Made by a program: the position numbers and the translations under genes. This document shows, piece by piece, positions 33,654 to 41,571 of a stretch of DNA of 43,758 nucleotides; within the stretch, counting starts at the first letter, position 1; each line of letters opens with the position of its first letter. The notes under the pieces were generated by a model. That model was not told the DNA's origin. It saw only the letters and a program-made list of their open reading frames with translations, and searched no databases. This DNA is from Dehalococcoidia bacterium (GTDB lineage: Bacteria > Chloroflexota > Dehalococcoidia > CAUJGQ01), in the NCBI GenBank assembly GCA_035310145.1, contig DATGEL010000016.1:1-43758 (forward strand). Direction: 5' to 3'.

Positions 33654-34011
33654 GCCACTCGACGGTGTACGGTTGCATTCCGTCGGCACGCCGCTGGGCA
33701 TGGGCTTCGAGGGCACGTAGTATACCCCCAACGTCCGCGGTGGGCAGCGATTCCGGTACCAGCACTACGCCGTGATGCAGTTCCCCGCGGGCGAAGAAGC
33801 CTGCTGCAATGTTCGAAAGATCGCGCCGATCGCGCGTCACCAGCGCGCGGCCGTGTGCAGCAGCCCAGCGAAGTTGCACTTCATCTGACCTGCCGTCCAG
33901 CCCGACTTCGTGCGAGCTGACAACATCCAGCCCGCGCCGTCGCCCGGCAACGGCGATCACGGTTGAGAGATTCTCATCCAGCAGGTAGCGCGGCCGGCGC
34001 TCGGCTCTCAC
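33637..34011 (-). CDS. DUF5615 PIN-like protein
   Basis: This 124-residue protein starts RPRYLLDENLSTVIAVAGRRRGLDVVSSHEVGLDGRSD and continues ALVTRDRRDLSNIA, the pattern of DUF5615 (Mut7-C/PIN-like) proteins: acidic residues in LLDEN and TRDRRD form a likely nuclease metal site. Its GTG start overlaps the stop codon of the haloacid dehalogenase gene (GTGA, 34011-34008), so it is translated by coupling to that gene rather than with the DUF433 gene. Its 3' end lies 17 bases inside the convergent DUF433 gene. The normal partner arrangement (DUF433 then DUF5615, same strand) has thus been turned round. It could be a toxin; activity is not shown. Confidence 0.78.
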   Translation of the reverse strand: MRAERRPRYLLDENLSTVIAVAGRRRGLDVVSSHEVGLDGRSDEVQLRWAAAHGRALVTRDRRDLSNIAAGFFARGELHHGVVLVPESLPTADVGGILRALEAHAQRRADGMQPYTVEWLTWEA

Positions 34012-34721
34012 CCACCGAGCTGCCGCGCAAGGTCCATGAAGTCCGCCGCGACGACCTCGAATTCGGGATCGGGTGTCAGATCCGGCACGCGCTCCGGATT
34101 GCCTTCGAAGGGGCGGGGCACGAAGGCGGCCTGCAGCCCCTGCGCCCGCGCCGCGTGCAGATCGTGCTTGTGCGCGGCGACCATCATCACCTGGTGGGGC
34201 TGCAAATCGAGCAGATCGACGGCGCCGAGATAGACGCGCGGGTCCGGCTTGTACGCGCGGAACAGCTCGGCCGAGAGCACGCAGTCCCAGGGCAGGCCCG
34301 CGTGCTTCGCCATGTTGGTCAGCAGCGAGAGGTTGCCGTTGGAAAGCGGCGCGATCAGGTAGCTGTGCTTGAGCTTCAGCAGGCCGGGCACGGTATCGGT
34401 CCACGGGTCGAGCCGGTGCCAGACGCGGTTCAACTGGTCCTTCTCGGCCTCCGAAAGCCCCTGGACGCCGTACTTCGCCAGCAGCTCGTCCAGCGCCATG
34501 CGGTGCAGACCGTCGAGCCGCGTCCATGGCAGCTCACCGCGCATCACGCGCTGCATGTTTGGCGCGTACTGTCCGCGCCACTCGTCCGCAAAGGCGCCCC
34601 AATCGACGCTGAGACCTTTCGCCCGGTTCAGCGCGTTGCCCTCGCGGATCACCGTGCCGCGCCAGTCCACGCAGGTGCCGAACACATCGAAGAGCAGCGC
34701 TCGAACGTCTTCGAACGACAC
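34008..34721 (-). CDS. haloacid dehalogenase type II (HAD superfamily)
   Basis: This 237-residue protein has the L-2-haloacid dehalogenase motifs: motif I LLFDVFGTCVDW with nucleophile Asp12, motif II PLSNGN, the catalytic Lys in AYKPDPRVY, and motif III VAAHKHDLHAARAQG. Type II dehalogenases replace halogen by hydroxyl in short 2-haloacids through an aspartyl ester, with no metal cofactor. FGT after the nucleophile separates it from phosphatase HADs, which have DGT. The start is GTG 34721, with GAGAGG upstream. It is followed by the coupled DUF5615 gene and preceded at 74 bases by the copper amine oxidase gene on the same strand. Real substrate unknown. Confidence 0.9.
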   Translation of the reverse strand: MSFEDVRALLFDVFGTCVDWRGTVIREGNALNRAKGLSVDWGAFADEWRGQYAPNMQRVMRGELPWTRLDGLHRMALDELLAKYGVQGLSEAEKDQLNRVWHRLDPWTDTVPGLLKLKHSYLIAPLSNGNLSLLTNMAKHAGLPWDCVLSAELFRAYKPDPRVYLGAVDLLDLQPHQVMMVAAHKHDLHAARAQGLQAAFVPRPFEGNPERVPDLTPDPEFEVVAADFMDLARQLGG

Positions 34722-34795
34722 CGGCTTACCTCTCTGTTCAGGCGAGCCCCAACCCGCCCTCGCGGCCCCGCATGCGCTCGCAGGTACGGACCCTG

Positions 34796-36748
34796 TCACG
34801 CCTCGCAGCAGTCGCCGTGGCCGTTCGACGGCGGCACGTCGAGCGAGGGGTTGCCGTCGAAGAAGCCGCTGGGCTGAAGCTTGAAGCCGAGCGTCGAGAC
34901 GGGCATCACCGGCCAGTCTTCCGGCCGCACGATGTGATGGGCGCCAAGCGAGTACCAGACGACGAGATCGGTGTTCTCCAGCGGCCGGTCCTGCGCCGCG
35001 TAGGCCGGCAGGCCGGCGCCGCCCGGGTGCTGGTTCGGGTAGTCGCCGGCGGCGTAACGCTCGGCGGGATCGAAGCGCGTCACCCAGAGGTGCTTCGCCA
35101 TGAAGCCCGCCCGCCTGGAGATGCTGGCCTGAGGCAGCGCGTAGGGCACGGCATTTTCGCCGGGGAGCAGGCGGTAGGCCACCGGCTCGCCCGTCGCGTT
35201 CAAGACGTTGGGATTGGCGATCTGCCAGTAACGCGCCGAGGCGAGGTCGAGCGAGCGCTGGGCCGCGCCTTCGCGCTCAAGCAGCGCGCGCCGAACAAGC
35301 CAGGCGTTGCCGTGCGGGTTCAGCTCCGGCGGCGCCGTCTCCGTGTTCACCTCGTACACCGAGTTCTCCGTGCCGTCCACCGTCATATCCAGGCGTACGT
35401 TGAAAAAGTGCTGGTGGTTCGGGCCGTAGAGCCCCGGCGCGATCAGCGTGCCGTACACGGGCATCTCGCCCTCGGCGACAGCGCCGGTGGAGACGATGCC
35501 CGTCATCTTGATCTCGTACTGGATCGTGCCGTCCTGGTAGAGATACCAGAAGAAGCCGTACTCGTAGTTGCCGACGGTGGCGATCGAAGAGATCACCAGC
35601 CGTCGGTTGCGCCGCACCTCGGTGGTGCCGGCGCGGGCGTCGCGGTGCTTCCAGAGGATGCCGTAATCCTCTTCGTGCATGCAGACCGCGTTGGTGAGCG
35701 TGATCGCCTCACCGCGCGGGCCGGCCACGACGCCGTCGAAGTACCGGATCTCGCCCAGGCAGTCGCAGCCCAGCTCCAGCGCGTTGGCGAGCATGCCCAC
35801 GCCGTACTCGCCCTCGTCGAAGGCGTTCTTGCGCCAGTGCGTGGGGTTCGCGTCGCCGTAGGGCACGACCATCTCGGAGAGCGAGGCACGGTAGAGGACC
35901 GGCCGCAGCCGGCCGCGGTCTTCGTAGCCGACGGTGTGCAGCACCAGGCCCTCGCGCGCCGTGAAGCCCAGGCGCAGCCGCCACTTCTGCCAGCGCACCT
36001 CGTGGCCGTCCACGCTGAAGCTCGCGCCCTCCGGCTGCGTGATGCTGACCGGCTTCAGGTCCTGGCGCACGCCGTCTGGGAACGAGGGCACGTTGTTGGC
36101 GTTGCGGATGCGCTCGGCATCGTAGTTGCCTGCGCGGGGAGGCAGCGGCACCACGCCGTTGTCCTCGACCTCGACGACGCGTCGTTCGTCCAGGTCGAAG
36201 ACGGTGAGCAGCCCTTCCACCGGCCGCGCATAGCCGTTGTCGGTCGGGTCGCTGCGCACCCAGGTAAGGGCGCGCACGACGCGCTGCGCCGGGTTCGGGT
36301 CCGCGTCGTAGTTGCCGGCGGACCAGGCGTCGACCATGCAGAGGCTGAAGTCGCTGACGCCGCGCTTGCGCATTGCGGCCTGCCAGTCGGGGTCGCTCTT
36401 GATCGCCTGGTCGGCCGAAAGCGCCTCTTCCCACGTGACCGAGGGTTGCGCGCCGGGAACGCTGCGCGACCAGCTCACGCGCTGCTCGTCCAGCGAGACG
36501 ATCGCCTCGTAGGTCGTGCGGGCGGCGAGGTCGCGGAAGATGGCGAAGGCCTCGCGCGCCACGGCGCCCGCCTCGGGCCAGCCGAGCACGGCGGCCTTGG
36601 GCGGCTCGTGCAACGAGATCGAGACGAACAGGAGTCCCTCCACGCCGAACTGCGCCTTCAGCTGCGCGGACACGGCTTCGACCTCGGCGGCCGTCAACGG
36701 TTCCAACGGATGGAGGGCGGTGGAGACCTCGTCGCGCGTCGCCTGCAT
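34796..36748 (-). CDS. copper amine oxidase (primary-amine oxidase)
   Basis: This 650-residue protein has the full catalytic domain. The tyrosine that becomes topaquinone is Tyr395 in TVGNYEYG. The catalytic-base Asp311 is in FDEGEYGVG. Copper ligands are His445 and His447 in NHQHFFNVRLDM and His605 in HHIVRPEDWPVMPV. Such enzymes oxidise primary amines to aldehydes, giving ammonia and hydrogen peroxide, and build topaquinone themselves with copper and oxygen. No signal peptide is seen, as in Arthrobacter enzymes, so it is probably cytoplasmic. Residues 1-230 correspond to the N2/N3 domains. The ATG at 36748 uses GAGG that is the end of a palindromic repeat. It lies two kilobases from the copper exporter. 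Confidence 0.94.
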   Translation of the reverse strand: MQATRDEVSTALHPLEPLTAAEVEAVSAQLKAQFGVEGLLFVSISLHEPPKAAVLGWPEAGAVAREAFAIFRDLAARTTYEAIVSLDEQRVSWSRSVPGAQPSVTWEEALSADQAIKSDPDWQAAMRKRGVSDFSLCMVDAWSAGNYDADPNPAQRVVRALTWVRSDPTDNGYARPVEGLLTVFDLDERRVVEVEDNGVVPLPPRAGNYDAERIRNANNVPSFPDGVRQDLKPVSITQPEGASFSVDGHEVRWQKWRLRLGFTAREGLVLHTVGYEDRGRLRPVLYRASLSEMVVPYGDANPTHWRKNAFDEGEYGVGMLANALELGCDCLGEIRYFDGVVAGPRGEAITLTNAVCMHEEDYGILWKHRDARAGTTEVRRNRRLVISSIATVGNYEYGFFWYLYQDGTIQYEIKMTGIVSTGAVAEGEMPVYGTLIAPGLYGPNHQHFFNVRLDMTVDGTENSVYEVNTETAPPELNPHGNAWLVRRALLEREGAAQRSLDLASARYWQIANPNVLNATGEPVAYRLLPGENAVPYALPQASISRRAGFMAKHLWVTRFDPAERYAAGDYPNQHPGGAGLPAYAAQDRPLENTDLVVWYSLGAHHIVRPEDWPVMPVSTLGFKLQPSGFFDGNPSLDVPPSNGHGDCCEA

Positions 36749-36755
36749 GGTGTCA

Positions 36756-36792
36756 CCTCACTCCCGGCCCCTCTTCCGAAACTGGAGAGGGG
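36756..36792 (-). repeat. palindromic repeat with GTGAGG tail, copy 3, upstream of the amine oxidase gene
   Basis: Read on the minus strand: CCCCTCTCCAG, loop, GGAAGAGGGG, then CCGGGAGTGAGG. The stem has one mismatch. The last GAGG (36759-36756) lies seven bases before the amine oxidase ATG and serves as its apparent Shine-Dalgarno sequence. Confidence 0.7.
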
Positions 36793-36828
36793 GGATAGCG
36801 GACTGCCTGATCGAGAGTGTAGCCGAGT

Positions 36829-36853
36829 GACCGGCGCGCCGCTCGCGCCGGTC
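36829..36853. repeat. perfect 10-bp hairpin, possible terminator for the MaoC pair
   Basis: GACCGGCGCG and CGCGCCGGTC flank the loop CCGCT, about 200 bases downstream of the MaoC-like stop on the minus strand. No T-run follows on either strand, so termination is only a possibility. Confidence 0.4.
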
Positions 36854-37052
36854 GCTGAAGATCACGGCTGACCGCGAGAAAGCCGTACCGTCCGGCGCCG
36901 CTGAACCGACGGAAAACCGCGCGTGCGCTCGTATGGCGGCTCGCTGACCGGCCGCCCAGGAGAACGCTCCAACCCGGATCGCCCCTCCATATCTCCTGGT
37001 CGGCGGAGCAGAGGGCCGCCGAGGCGAACCGATGAGGCGCGAGGTCGCCCGC

Positions 37053-37481
37053 TCAGCCGCCGCGCATGGGCAGCTCTACCTGCATGTTGCCGCGCACGCT
37101 GGGCTGGCCTTCGGCGAGCGTGACGACCTCCAGCTCGATGATGTTATGTCCGTCTTCCTGGCGCATGTCCACCACGCGGCCGGCGAGCGTGAGCGGGCGG
37201 CCGGCGACGTCCGGGCGGCGGAAGACGGCACGCAGGCTCGTCACCCGGCCCTCGGGGCCGGCCCAGTCGTTGGCGTACTGCACCAGCCAGGAGAGCTTGA
37301 GGTTGCCGGGCACCAGGGCGCCGCCCACGCCCATGCGCCGGCCGGCCTCGGCGTCGGCGAAGGCGGGGTTCACCGGGTTGTCGCGGCCGAAGTAGTCCAC
37401 CGCCAGCTCCTCGGTCGGCAGCTTCTCGACCGGCGGCAGCTCTTCGTCGGGGCGAATGTCCTCGAAATAGCGCTGGCTCAT
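37053..37481 (-). CDS. MaoC-like hotdog dehydratase subunit
   Basis: This 142-residue protein has the hotdog-fold segments FEDIRPDEELPPVEKLPTEELAVDYFG, NPVNPAFADAEAGRRMGVGGALVPGNLKLSWLVQYANDW and FRRPDVAGRPLTLAGRV. In two-subunit (R)-specific enoyl-CoA hydratases one hotdog carries the active Asp/His and the other shapes the tunnel. Here the block normally reading D-x-N-P-x-H is DNPVNPAF, with Asn and no His, so the catalytic His may be missing and this may be the partner subunit. It starts one base after the stop of the FAS1-like hotdog gene (37483-37941), so both are co-translated and probably form a heterodimer acting on acyl-CoA. GC-rich codons match its neighbours. Confidence 0.82.
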   Translation of the reverse strand: MSQRYFEDIRPDEELPPVEKLPTEELAVDYFGRDNPVNPAFADAEAGRRMGVGGALVPGNLKLSWLVQYANDWAGPEGRVTSLRAVFRRPDVAGRPLTLAGRVVDMRQEDGHNIIELEVVTLAEGQPSVRGNMQVELPMRGG

Positions 37482-37482
37482 C

Positions 37483-37941
37483 TCACTCGCTCCCCCTCGC
37501 CGCCTTCGGGTCGAACTGCGTCACGGTGATCAGGATCGCGGCGACGTGCTCGTCATTGGTGTCGAAGAAATCGGTGGCGCTGGTGACGAGCACGCTGTAG
37601 CCGTAGCGCCCGCCCAACCGGTCGCGGATGTCGATCACCTGCGTGATCGCCTTCAGCTCCTCGCCGATCTTGAAGGGCCGCGTGAAGCGCCACTCCTGCT
37701 GAGTCATGATGCCGCCGGGCAGCACCGAGGGCATGGCGCCCCGCCGCGCCGTCTGCATCAGGCCGAGCACGTAGGGCGGCGCCGTGCCGCTGCCCGCGGC
37801 CCAGCGCGGATCGTGATCGTCGAGCAGGCCGATCAGGCGGTTTGCGTCCCCTTCGCGCACGGTAAAGGAGACGGGATCGGACTTGCGCCCGATGAAGGCG
37901 CGGTGCTCGTCGGTGATCTTGCTCTCCAGCTCTTCGGCCAT
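37483..37941 (-). CDS. FAS1-like/MaoC N-terminal hotdog dehydratase subunit
   Basis: This 152-residue protein matches the N-terminal MaoC-like dehydratase domain: ITDEHRAFIGRKSDPVSFTVREGDANRLIGLLDDHDPRWAAGSGTAPPYVLG, PGGIMTQQEWRFTRPFKIGEELKAIT, and DRLGGRYGYSVLVTSATDFFDTNDEHVA. In this family the first part binds the acyl chain and the pair hydrates or dehydrates 3-hydroxyacyl-CoA or related thioesters. ATG 37941 has GGAGG five bases upstream and is preferred to ATG 37953. It is the first gene of a two-gene operon with the second hotdog gene. The acyl-CoA genes at the left of the window suggest a matching pathway but are not linked. Confidence 0.85.
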   Translation of the reverse strand: MAEELESKITDEHRAFIGRKSDPVSFTVREGDANRLIGLLDDHDPRWAAGSGTAPPYVLGLMQTARRGAMPSVLPGGIMTQQEWRFTRPFKIGEELKAITQVIDIRDRLGGRYGYSVLVTSATDFFDTNDEHVAAILITVTQFDPKAARGSE

Positions 37942-38121
37942 GCCAGCCTCCACGGCGGCCGGATGCAGCGGATACTCCTCCTGCCGCTCCGGCTGCTTTG
38001 CTCGCCCGCGAACGCGGAGCTTCCCTCGCTGTTGTACCGCGCGGCCGGCCGCTCTGACCAGTCAAGACGTAGAATGTCGCGACGCGGGCACAGGGTCGAT
38101 GCGCCCGGAGCAGCCACCGGG

Positions 38122-38664
38122 TCAGCTACTCGGCGCCGCCTCGCCCCGGGCGATGCCCGCGGCCCGCGCCTGCACGGCCGCGTCCTTCTCCGCGACGAGC
38201 GCCTGCAGACCTTGCTGATAGCGGAGCATCGCCTCGCGCAGGGCTGGATCGGCGGCGGCGAGGATGCGCACCGCCAGCAGGCCGGCGTTGCGGGCGTTGC
38301 CGATCGCCACCGTGGCGACCGGCACGCCGGCCGGCATCTGCACGATCGAGAGCAGCGAATCCATGCCGTCGAGGTATTTCAGCGGCACCGGCACGCCGAT
38401 CACGGGCAGGGGCGTGGCGGCGGCGATCATGCCGGGCAGGTGCGCTGCGCCGCCGGCGCCGGCGATGATCACCTGCAAGCCGCGTGTGGCTGCCGCCTCC
38501 GCGTACTCCAGCATCGCCCGCGGCGTACGGTGCGCAGAGACGACGCGCACCTCGCAAGGCACGCCGAATTCGGCCAGCGCCTCGGCCGCGGCCTGCATCA
38601 CCGGCAGGTCCGAGTCGCTGCCCATGACGATGCCCACGCGCGGGGCGGCCGGCGCGGCGTTCAC
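38122..38664 (-). CDS. purE: N5-carboxyaminoimidazole ribonucleotide mutase (class I PurE)
   Basis: This 180-residue enzyme has the PurE class I pattern GIVMGSDSD (15-19 is GSDSD), VVSAHRTP with His45, and [38 protein letters not shown] and [13 protein letters not shown]. It converts N5-CAIR to CAIR in purine synthesis. The start is GTG 38664 with GAGGGAGG upstream. It follows purK by 52 bases on the same strand, in purK-purE order, the reverse of the E. coli order. The tail beyond about residue 160 is Ala-rich. No other pur genes are in the window. Confidence 0.95.
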   Translation of the reverse strand: MNAAPAAPRVGIVMGSDSDLPVMQAAAEALAEFGVPCEVRVVSAHRTPRAMLEYAEAAATRGLQVIIAGAGGAAHLPGMIAAATPLPVIGVPVPLKYLDGMDSLLSIVQMPAGVPVATVAIGNARNAGLLAVRILAAADPALREAMLRYQQGLQALVAEKDAAVQARAAGIARGEAAPSS

Positions 38665-38716
38665 AGCGCCTCCCTCATGAGGATTTGTGGCCTGAAGCTG
38701 GGGGTAGCGATCCCCT

Positions 38717-39883
38717 TCACCCCGAACCCTCCAACAGCGCCACGGCCCGCGCCGCCCGATCGCGCGCGTCAGCAGTCCTCTCGCCCAGCGCGGTGACGTG
38801 GCCGACCTTGCGGCCGGGGCGCGACTCCTTGCCGTAGACATGAATGCGTACGCCCTCGACGGCCAGCGCCGCGGGCAGGTTGGCCACCGGATTGCGCGGC
38901 ATGCCGGGCACGCCGATCAGGTTCACCATCGCCGCGGCGGGCGCGACGAGTGCGATGCTGCCCAGCGGCCAGTCCAGCACGGCGCGCAGATGGTTTTCGA
39001 ACTGCGAGGTGGCACAGGCCTCGATCGAGAAGTGGCCGGAGTTGTGCGGGCGGCAGGCGATCTCGTTGATCAGCACACCGTCGCGTGTCTCGAACAGCTC
39101 GACGGCCATGATGCCGACCAGGTCGATCGCCTCGGCGATGGCGAGGGCGAGGCGCCGCGCCTCCTCGGCGCGCTCCAGCGCTATCGCCGCCGGCGCCAGC
39201 ACCTCGTGGCAGATGCCCTCGCGCTGCACCGTCTCCACCAGCGGGTAGGCGACGCTCTCGCCGCCCGGCCGCCGCGCCACCAGTTGCGCCAGCTCACGCG
39301 TGATCGGCACGAACTGCTCGGCGAGCAGCGACAAGCCGCGCCGCACCGCCTGGTCAACGACCTCCCCGGCCCCCGCCGCATCCTGCGCCAGCCAGACGCC
39401 GCGGCCGTCATAACCGCCGCGCTCGGCCTTGAGCACCACCGGCCAGCCGTGCGCCGCCCCAAAAGCGCGGACCTCGTCGATTGCGTGTACGCGCACAAAC
39501 GGCGGCACGGGCAGGCCAAGGCGGGCGAACAGCTCGCGCTGCCGGCCCTTGTCCTGCGCGACCTCGACCGTGTCTGCCGAGGGATACACGGTGTGGCCCG
39601 CGGCGGCGAGCGCCCGCAGCGCCGCGACGTCCACCAGCTCGTGGTCGAAGGTGACGGCATCGCAGCAGGCGGCGAAGGCGAGCAAATCGTCGAGCGAATC
39701 GGGCCGGCCGATGCTGACGTGCGGCGTGACGCGCGCGGCGGAGTCGTCTGGTGCGCCGGCGAGCACGTGCAGCTCGATGCCGAGCGAGATCGCCGCCTGC
39801 TGCGTCATCCGCGCCAGCTGCCCCGCGCCGACCATGCCCACCCGCGGCGCCGCACCGTCCGCGCCCTCGTTCGCTTCCCTCAC
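38717..39883 (-). CDS. purK: N5-carboxyaminoimidazole ribonucleotide synthetase
   Basis: This 388-residue ATP-grasp enzyme begins with [24 protein letters not shown], the PurK N-terminal nucleotide domain. It continues [15 protein letters not shown], the ATP-grasp [34 protein letters not shown] and [28 protein letters not shown]. It uses ATP and bicarbonate to carboxylate AIR at N5, giving the substrate of PurE. In most PurK proteins the glycine loop reads K-T-R-x-G-Y-D-G-K-G; here it is [11 protein letters not shown], a minor variation. Start is GTG 39883 with GCGGAGC upstream. The adjacent purE makes this a functional two-step unit. Confidence 0.94.
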   Translation of the reverse strand: MREANEGADGAAPRVGMVGAGQLARMTQQAAISLGIELHVLAGAPDDSAARVTPHVSIGRPDSLDDLLAFAACCDAVTFDHELVDVAALRALAAAGHTVYPSADTVEVAQDKGRQRELFARLGLPVPPFVRVHAIDEVRAFGAAHGWPVVLKAERGGYDGRGVWLAQDAAGAGEVVDQAVRRGLSLLAEQFVPITRELAQLVARRPGGESVAYPLVETVQREGICHEVLAPAAIALERAEEARRLALAIAEAIDLVGIMAVELFETRDGVLINEIACRPHNSGHFSIEACATSQFENHLRAVLDWPLGSIALVAPAAAMVNLIGVPGMPRNPVANLPAALAVEGVRIHVYGKESRPGRKVGHVTALGERTADARDRAARAVALLEGSG

Positions 39884-40029
39884 GCTCCGCCTCGTCGTGC
39901 CGTGCTCAGGAACACGATAGCGGAAGCGGGCGGGAGGGGCGACGCGTTGCCCGAGTGCGGTACGCTATGCCGGGAATCGCGCAGCAATCGACCGAGTTGC
40001 TTCGCTTGCTTGAATAGACGGACGGTGCC

Positions 40030-40428
40030 ATGCGCGTCTCTGAATTGCTGACGGTCGGTGAAGCGTACGATCGGAGACAGTTGCAAGGGCTGCTCAACAC
40101 GAAGGACGCAACCATCAATACTGGTGTATTTCATCCGAAGGGCTACGACACGATCTTGCTCTTCGTCACCGAAAATACGTCAGCGGACGGCGCCGAACAT
40201 CACAATCTCCTGCGCGGTCGCACGCTTGAGTGGGACGGGCAAACCAGCGGCCGGTCGGACGATTGGATCATTCACCACACGGACCGGGGCTGGGAGCTGC
40301 TGTTGTTCTACCGCGAGCGCAAGCGATCGTACGCCGATGCCGGATTCCGGTATGAGGGCCAGCTGGCGTACGAGGGGCATGTCGGCGCCGAGCCGGCACA
40401 CTTCACCCTGCGTTTGCTCAAGGAGTAG
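40030..40428 (+). CDS. solitary DUF3427 / ScoMcrA SRA-like domain protein
   Basis: This 132-residue protein matches the shape of the DUF3427 domain: VGEAYDRRQLQGLLN, GVFHPKGYDTILLFVTEN, HHNLLRGRTLEWDGQTSGRSDDWIIHHTDRGWELLLFYRER and GFRYEGQLAYEG, ending in a short strand. DUF3427 domains occur at the C-terminus of helicase-restriction fusions, and a related SRA-like domain reads modified DNA in ScoMcrA-type type IV restriction enzymes. Here it is a complete gene with no nuclease or helicase attached or nearby. The assignment is by recalled motif order, so moderate. It stands alone between purK and the methyltransferase. Its composition is less GC-rich than its neighbours, hinting at acquisition. 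The ribosome site is weak (CGGACGG). Confidence 0.6.
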   Translation: MRVSELLTVGEAYDRRQLQGLLNTKDATINTGVFHPKGYDTILLFVTENTSADGAEHHNLLRGRTLEWDGQTSGRSDDWIIHHTDRGWELLLFYRERKRSYADAGFRYEGQLAYEGHVGAEPAHFTLRLLKE

Positions 40429-40496
40429 CGGGCGCCTCCGCGCGCGTCCGGGCCGCGCCGCTTCTCTATGACATGTCGGCCGGAGCCGCTGCCTGC

Positions 40497-41231
40497 TCAG
40501 CTTGGCCGGAGGCCGCCGAAGAGGGCGTTGCCCAGCCGCTTCCAGTAGCAGTCGACGGAGACCAGGCCGGCCTCGCGCAGCCAGCGCAGATGCTCGTCGA
40601 GCGGCTGGAAGTCGTGCCCCTCGTGCTCGGCGTGGTGCGACCTGGGCGGCGCCGCGGGCTCGCCGCGCGCCTCGCGTTCTCGCTCCTCCGCCCGGCGGTA
40701 GGCGGCGGCCGCGCCACCGTCCACTGCCGCGGTCATGTCGAGGTTGAGAAAGCAGCCTCCGGGCGCCAGCCGCGCGGCGCAGGCGCGGTAGAGCGATCGC
40801 GTCGCGGCCGGCGGCAGATGGTGGATCGCCCGCCCGGAGACGATCGCCTGGAACGGACCCGCCGCGGCTTCGGGCAGCTCGCCGTCGGCGAAGTCGCCGT
40901 GCAGGTAGCGGTAGCGGCCGGCGAAGGGCGCCATGCGCTCGGCGCCCACCTGCATCATCGCCTCGGAGATGTCCAGCAGCGTCGCCTCGGCGCGCGGAAA
41001 GGCCGCCAGCACCGCCGCGGCGACCGCGCCGTACCCCGCGCCCACGTCGAGCACGCGCAGCGCCGCGTCCGCCGGGAAGGGCAGCAGCCGCGTCAGCAGC
41101 GTCAGCGGCTCCTGGCGCTCGGCCGCGCGCCGGTCCATGCGCTCGACGTACTCCTGCACCCGCGCCGGCTCGCGCCAGTGATGGCCGGGCCGCTCGGCCG
41201 TCCCGGATCGTTCTGTGCTCTGATTCGTCAT
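40497..41231 (-). CDS. class I SAM-dependent methyltransferase
   Basis: This 244-residue protein has methyltransferase motif I VLDVGAGYG (60-68), an acidic strand 2 end (ATLLDIS), then GDFADGEL and IVSGRAIHHLPP (motif II region) and LAPGGCFLNLD (motif III). It belongs to the Methyltransf_12/25 group, in which the acceptor is decided by the C-terminal part. An His-rich segment (RSHHAEHEGHDFQPL) lies before the end. The ATG at 41231 follows CAGCGGAGG. No neighbour suggests the acceptor molecule. The reading frame is complete and the gene is monocistronic. Confidence 0.88.
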   Translation of the reverse strand: MTNQSTERSGTAERPGHHWREPARVQEYVERMDRRAAERQEPLTLLTRLLPFPADAALRVLDVGAGYGAVAAAVLAAFPRAEATLLDISEAMMQVGAERMAPFAGRYRYLHGDFADGELPEAAAGPFQAIVSGRAIHHLPPAATRSLYRACAARLAPGGCFLNLDMTAAVDGGAAAAYRRAEEREREARGEPAAPPRSHHAEHEGHDFQPLDEHLRWLREAGLVSVDCYWKRLGNALFGGLRPS

Positions 41232-41370
41232 CTGCGCCTCCGCTGGTCGGCTGCCACCGCACTGTGCGCCCGTCGCGTCGCGGGCAGTGTACCGCCTTCG
41301 CCGTCGCGGCCGCCGTGCAGCAGTTTAGCGCGTTCCCGGCTCGCGGGCGGCCCTCACCTCATTTCACATA

Positions 41371-41405
41371 CCTCACGTACCCCTCTCCCAATCCTGGGAA
41401 AGGGG
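41371..41405 (-). repeat. palindromic repeat with GTGAGG tail, copy 4 (intergenic)
   Basis: On the minus strand: CCCCTTTCCCA, GGAT, TGGGAGAGGGG (one mismatch in the stem), then TACGTGAGG. The hairpin differs from the copy inside copA at only a few positions, in the stem and loop. Confidence 0.75.
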
Positions 41406-41475
41406 CGATCGTGGGGTGCCGGCTCGAACGCCGTCGGGTTAACCGCACCGGCTACGGAACGCCCTACGCCGGATC

Positions 41476-41508
41476 GTCTCCTTCCCTCCAGGATTGGGGG
41501 AAGGAGAC
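41476..41508 (+). repeat. related hairpin GTCTCCTTCCC ... GGGAAGGAGAC
   Basis: Perfect 11-base arms (41476-41486 and 41498-41508) enclose an 11-base spacer containing CCAGGATTGG, resembling the loop of copy 4. It is followed by AGGAGAGGATGAGG, a diverged form of the repeat tail. Confidence 0.55.
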
Positions 41509-41518
41509 AGGAGAGGAT

Positions 41519-41549
41519 GAGGGGCCGGCGCTGACCGCGCCGGCCCCTC
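41519..41549 (-). terminator. strong 13-bp hairpin after the surface-protein gene, probable terminator
   Basis: GAGGGGCCGGCGC (41519-41531) and its perfect complement (41537-41549) flank a five-base loop, 22 bases after the minus-strand stop at 41572. On the minus strand the sequence after the stem is pyrimidine-rich (ATCCTCTCCTGTCTCC) rather than a pure T-run. Confidence 0.55.
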
Positions 41550-41571
41550 GTGCCGCTCTCCAGAAGCTTCG

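Larger units (their letters stand above)
36749..37052. other. intergenic region with repeat and hairpin, no gene
   Basis: These 304 bases separate the MaoC-like gene stop from the amine oxidase start, both minus strand. They hold the repeat at 36756-36792 and a perfect 10-bp hairpin at 36829-36853. No convincing protein frame or promoter is visible. Confidence 0.6.
41232..41571. other. intergenic region with three palindromes, no gene
   Basis: These 340 bases separate the methyltransferase start and the surface-protein stop, both minus strand. They contain the repeat copy at 41371-41405, a related hairpin at 41476-41508 and a perfect 13-bp hairpin at 41519-41549. No protein frame is supported. 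Confidence 0.65.

Noticed and set aside
34772-36871. Long plus-strand frame opposite the amine oxidase gene
   Set aside because: The minus-strand protein contains the full copper amine oxidase active site; the plus frame has no recognisable domain.
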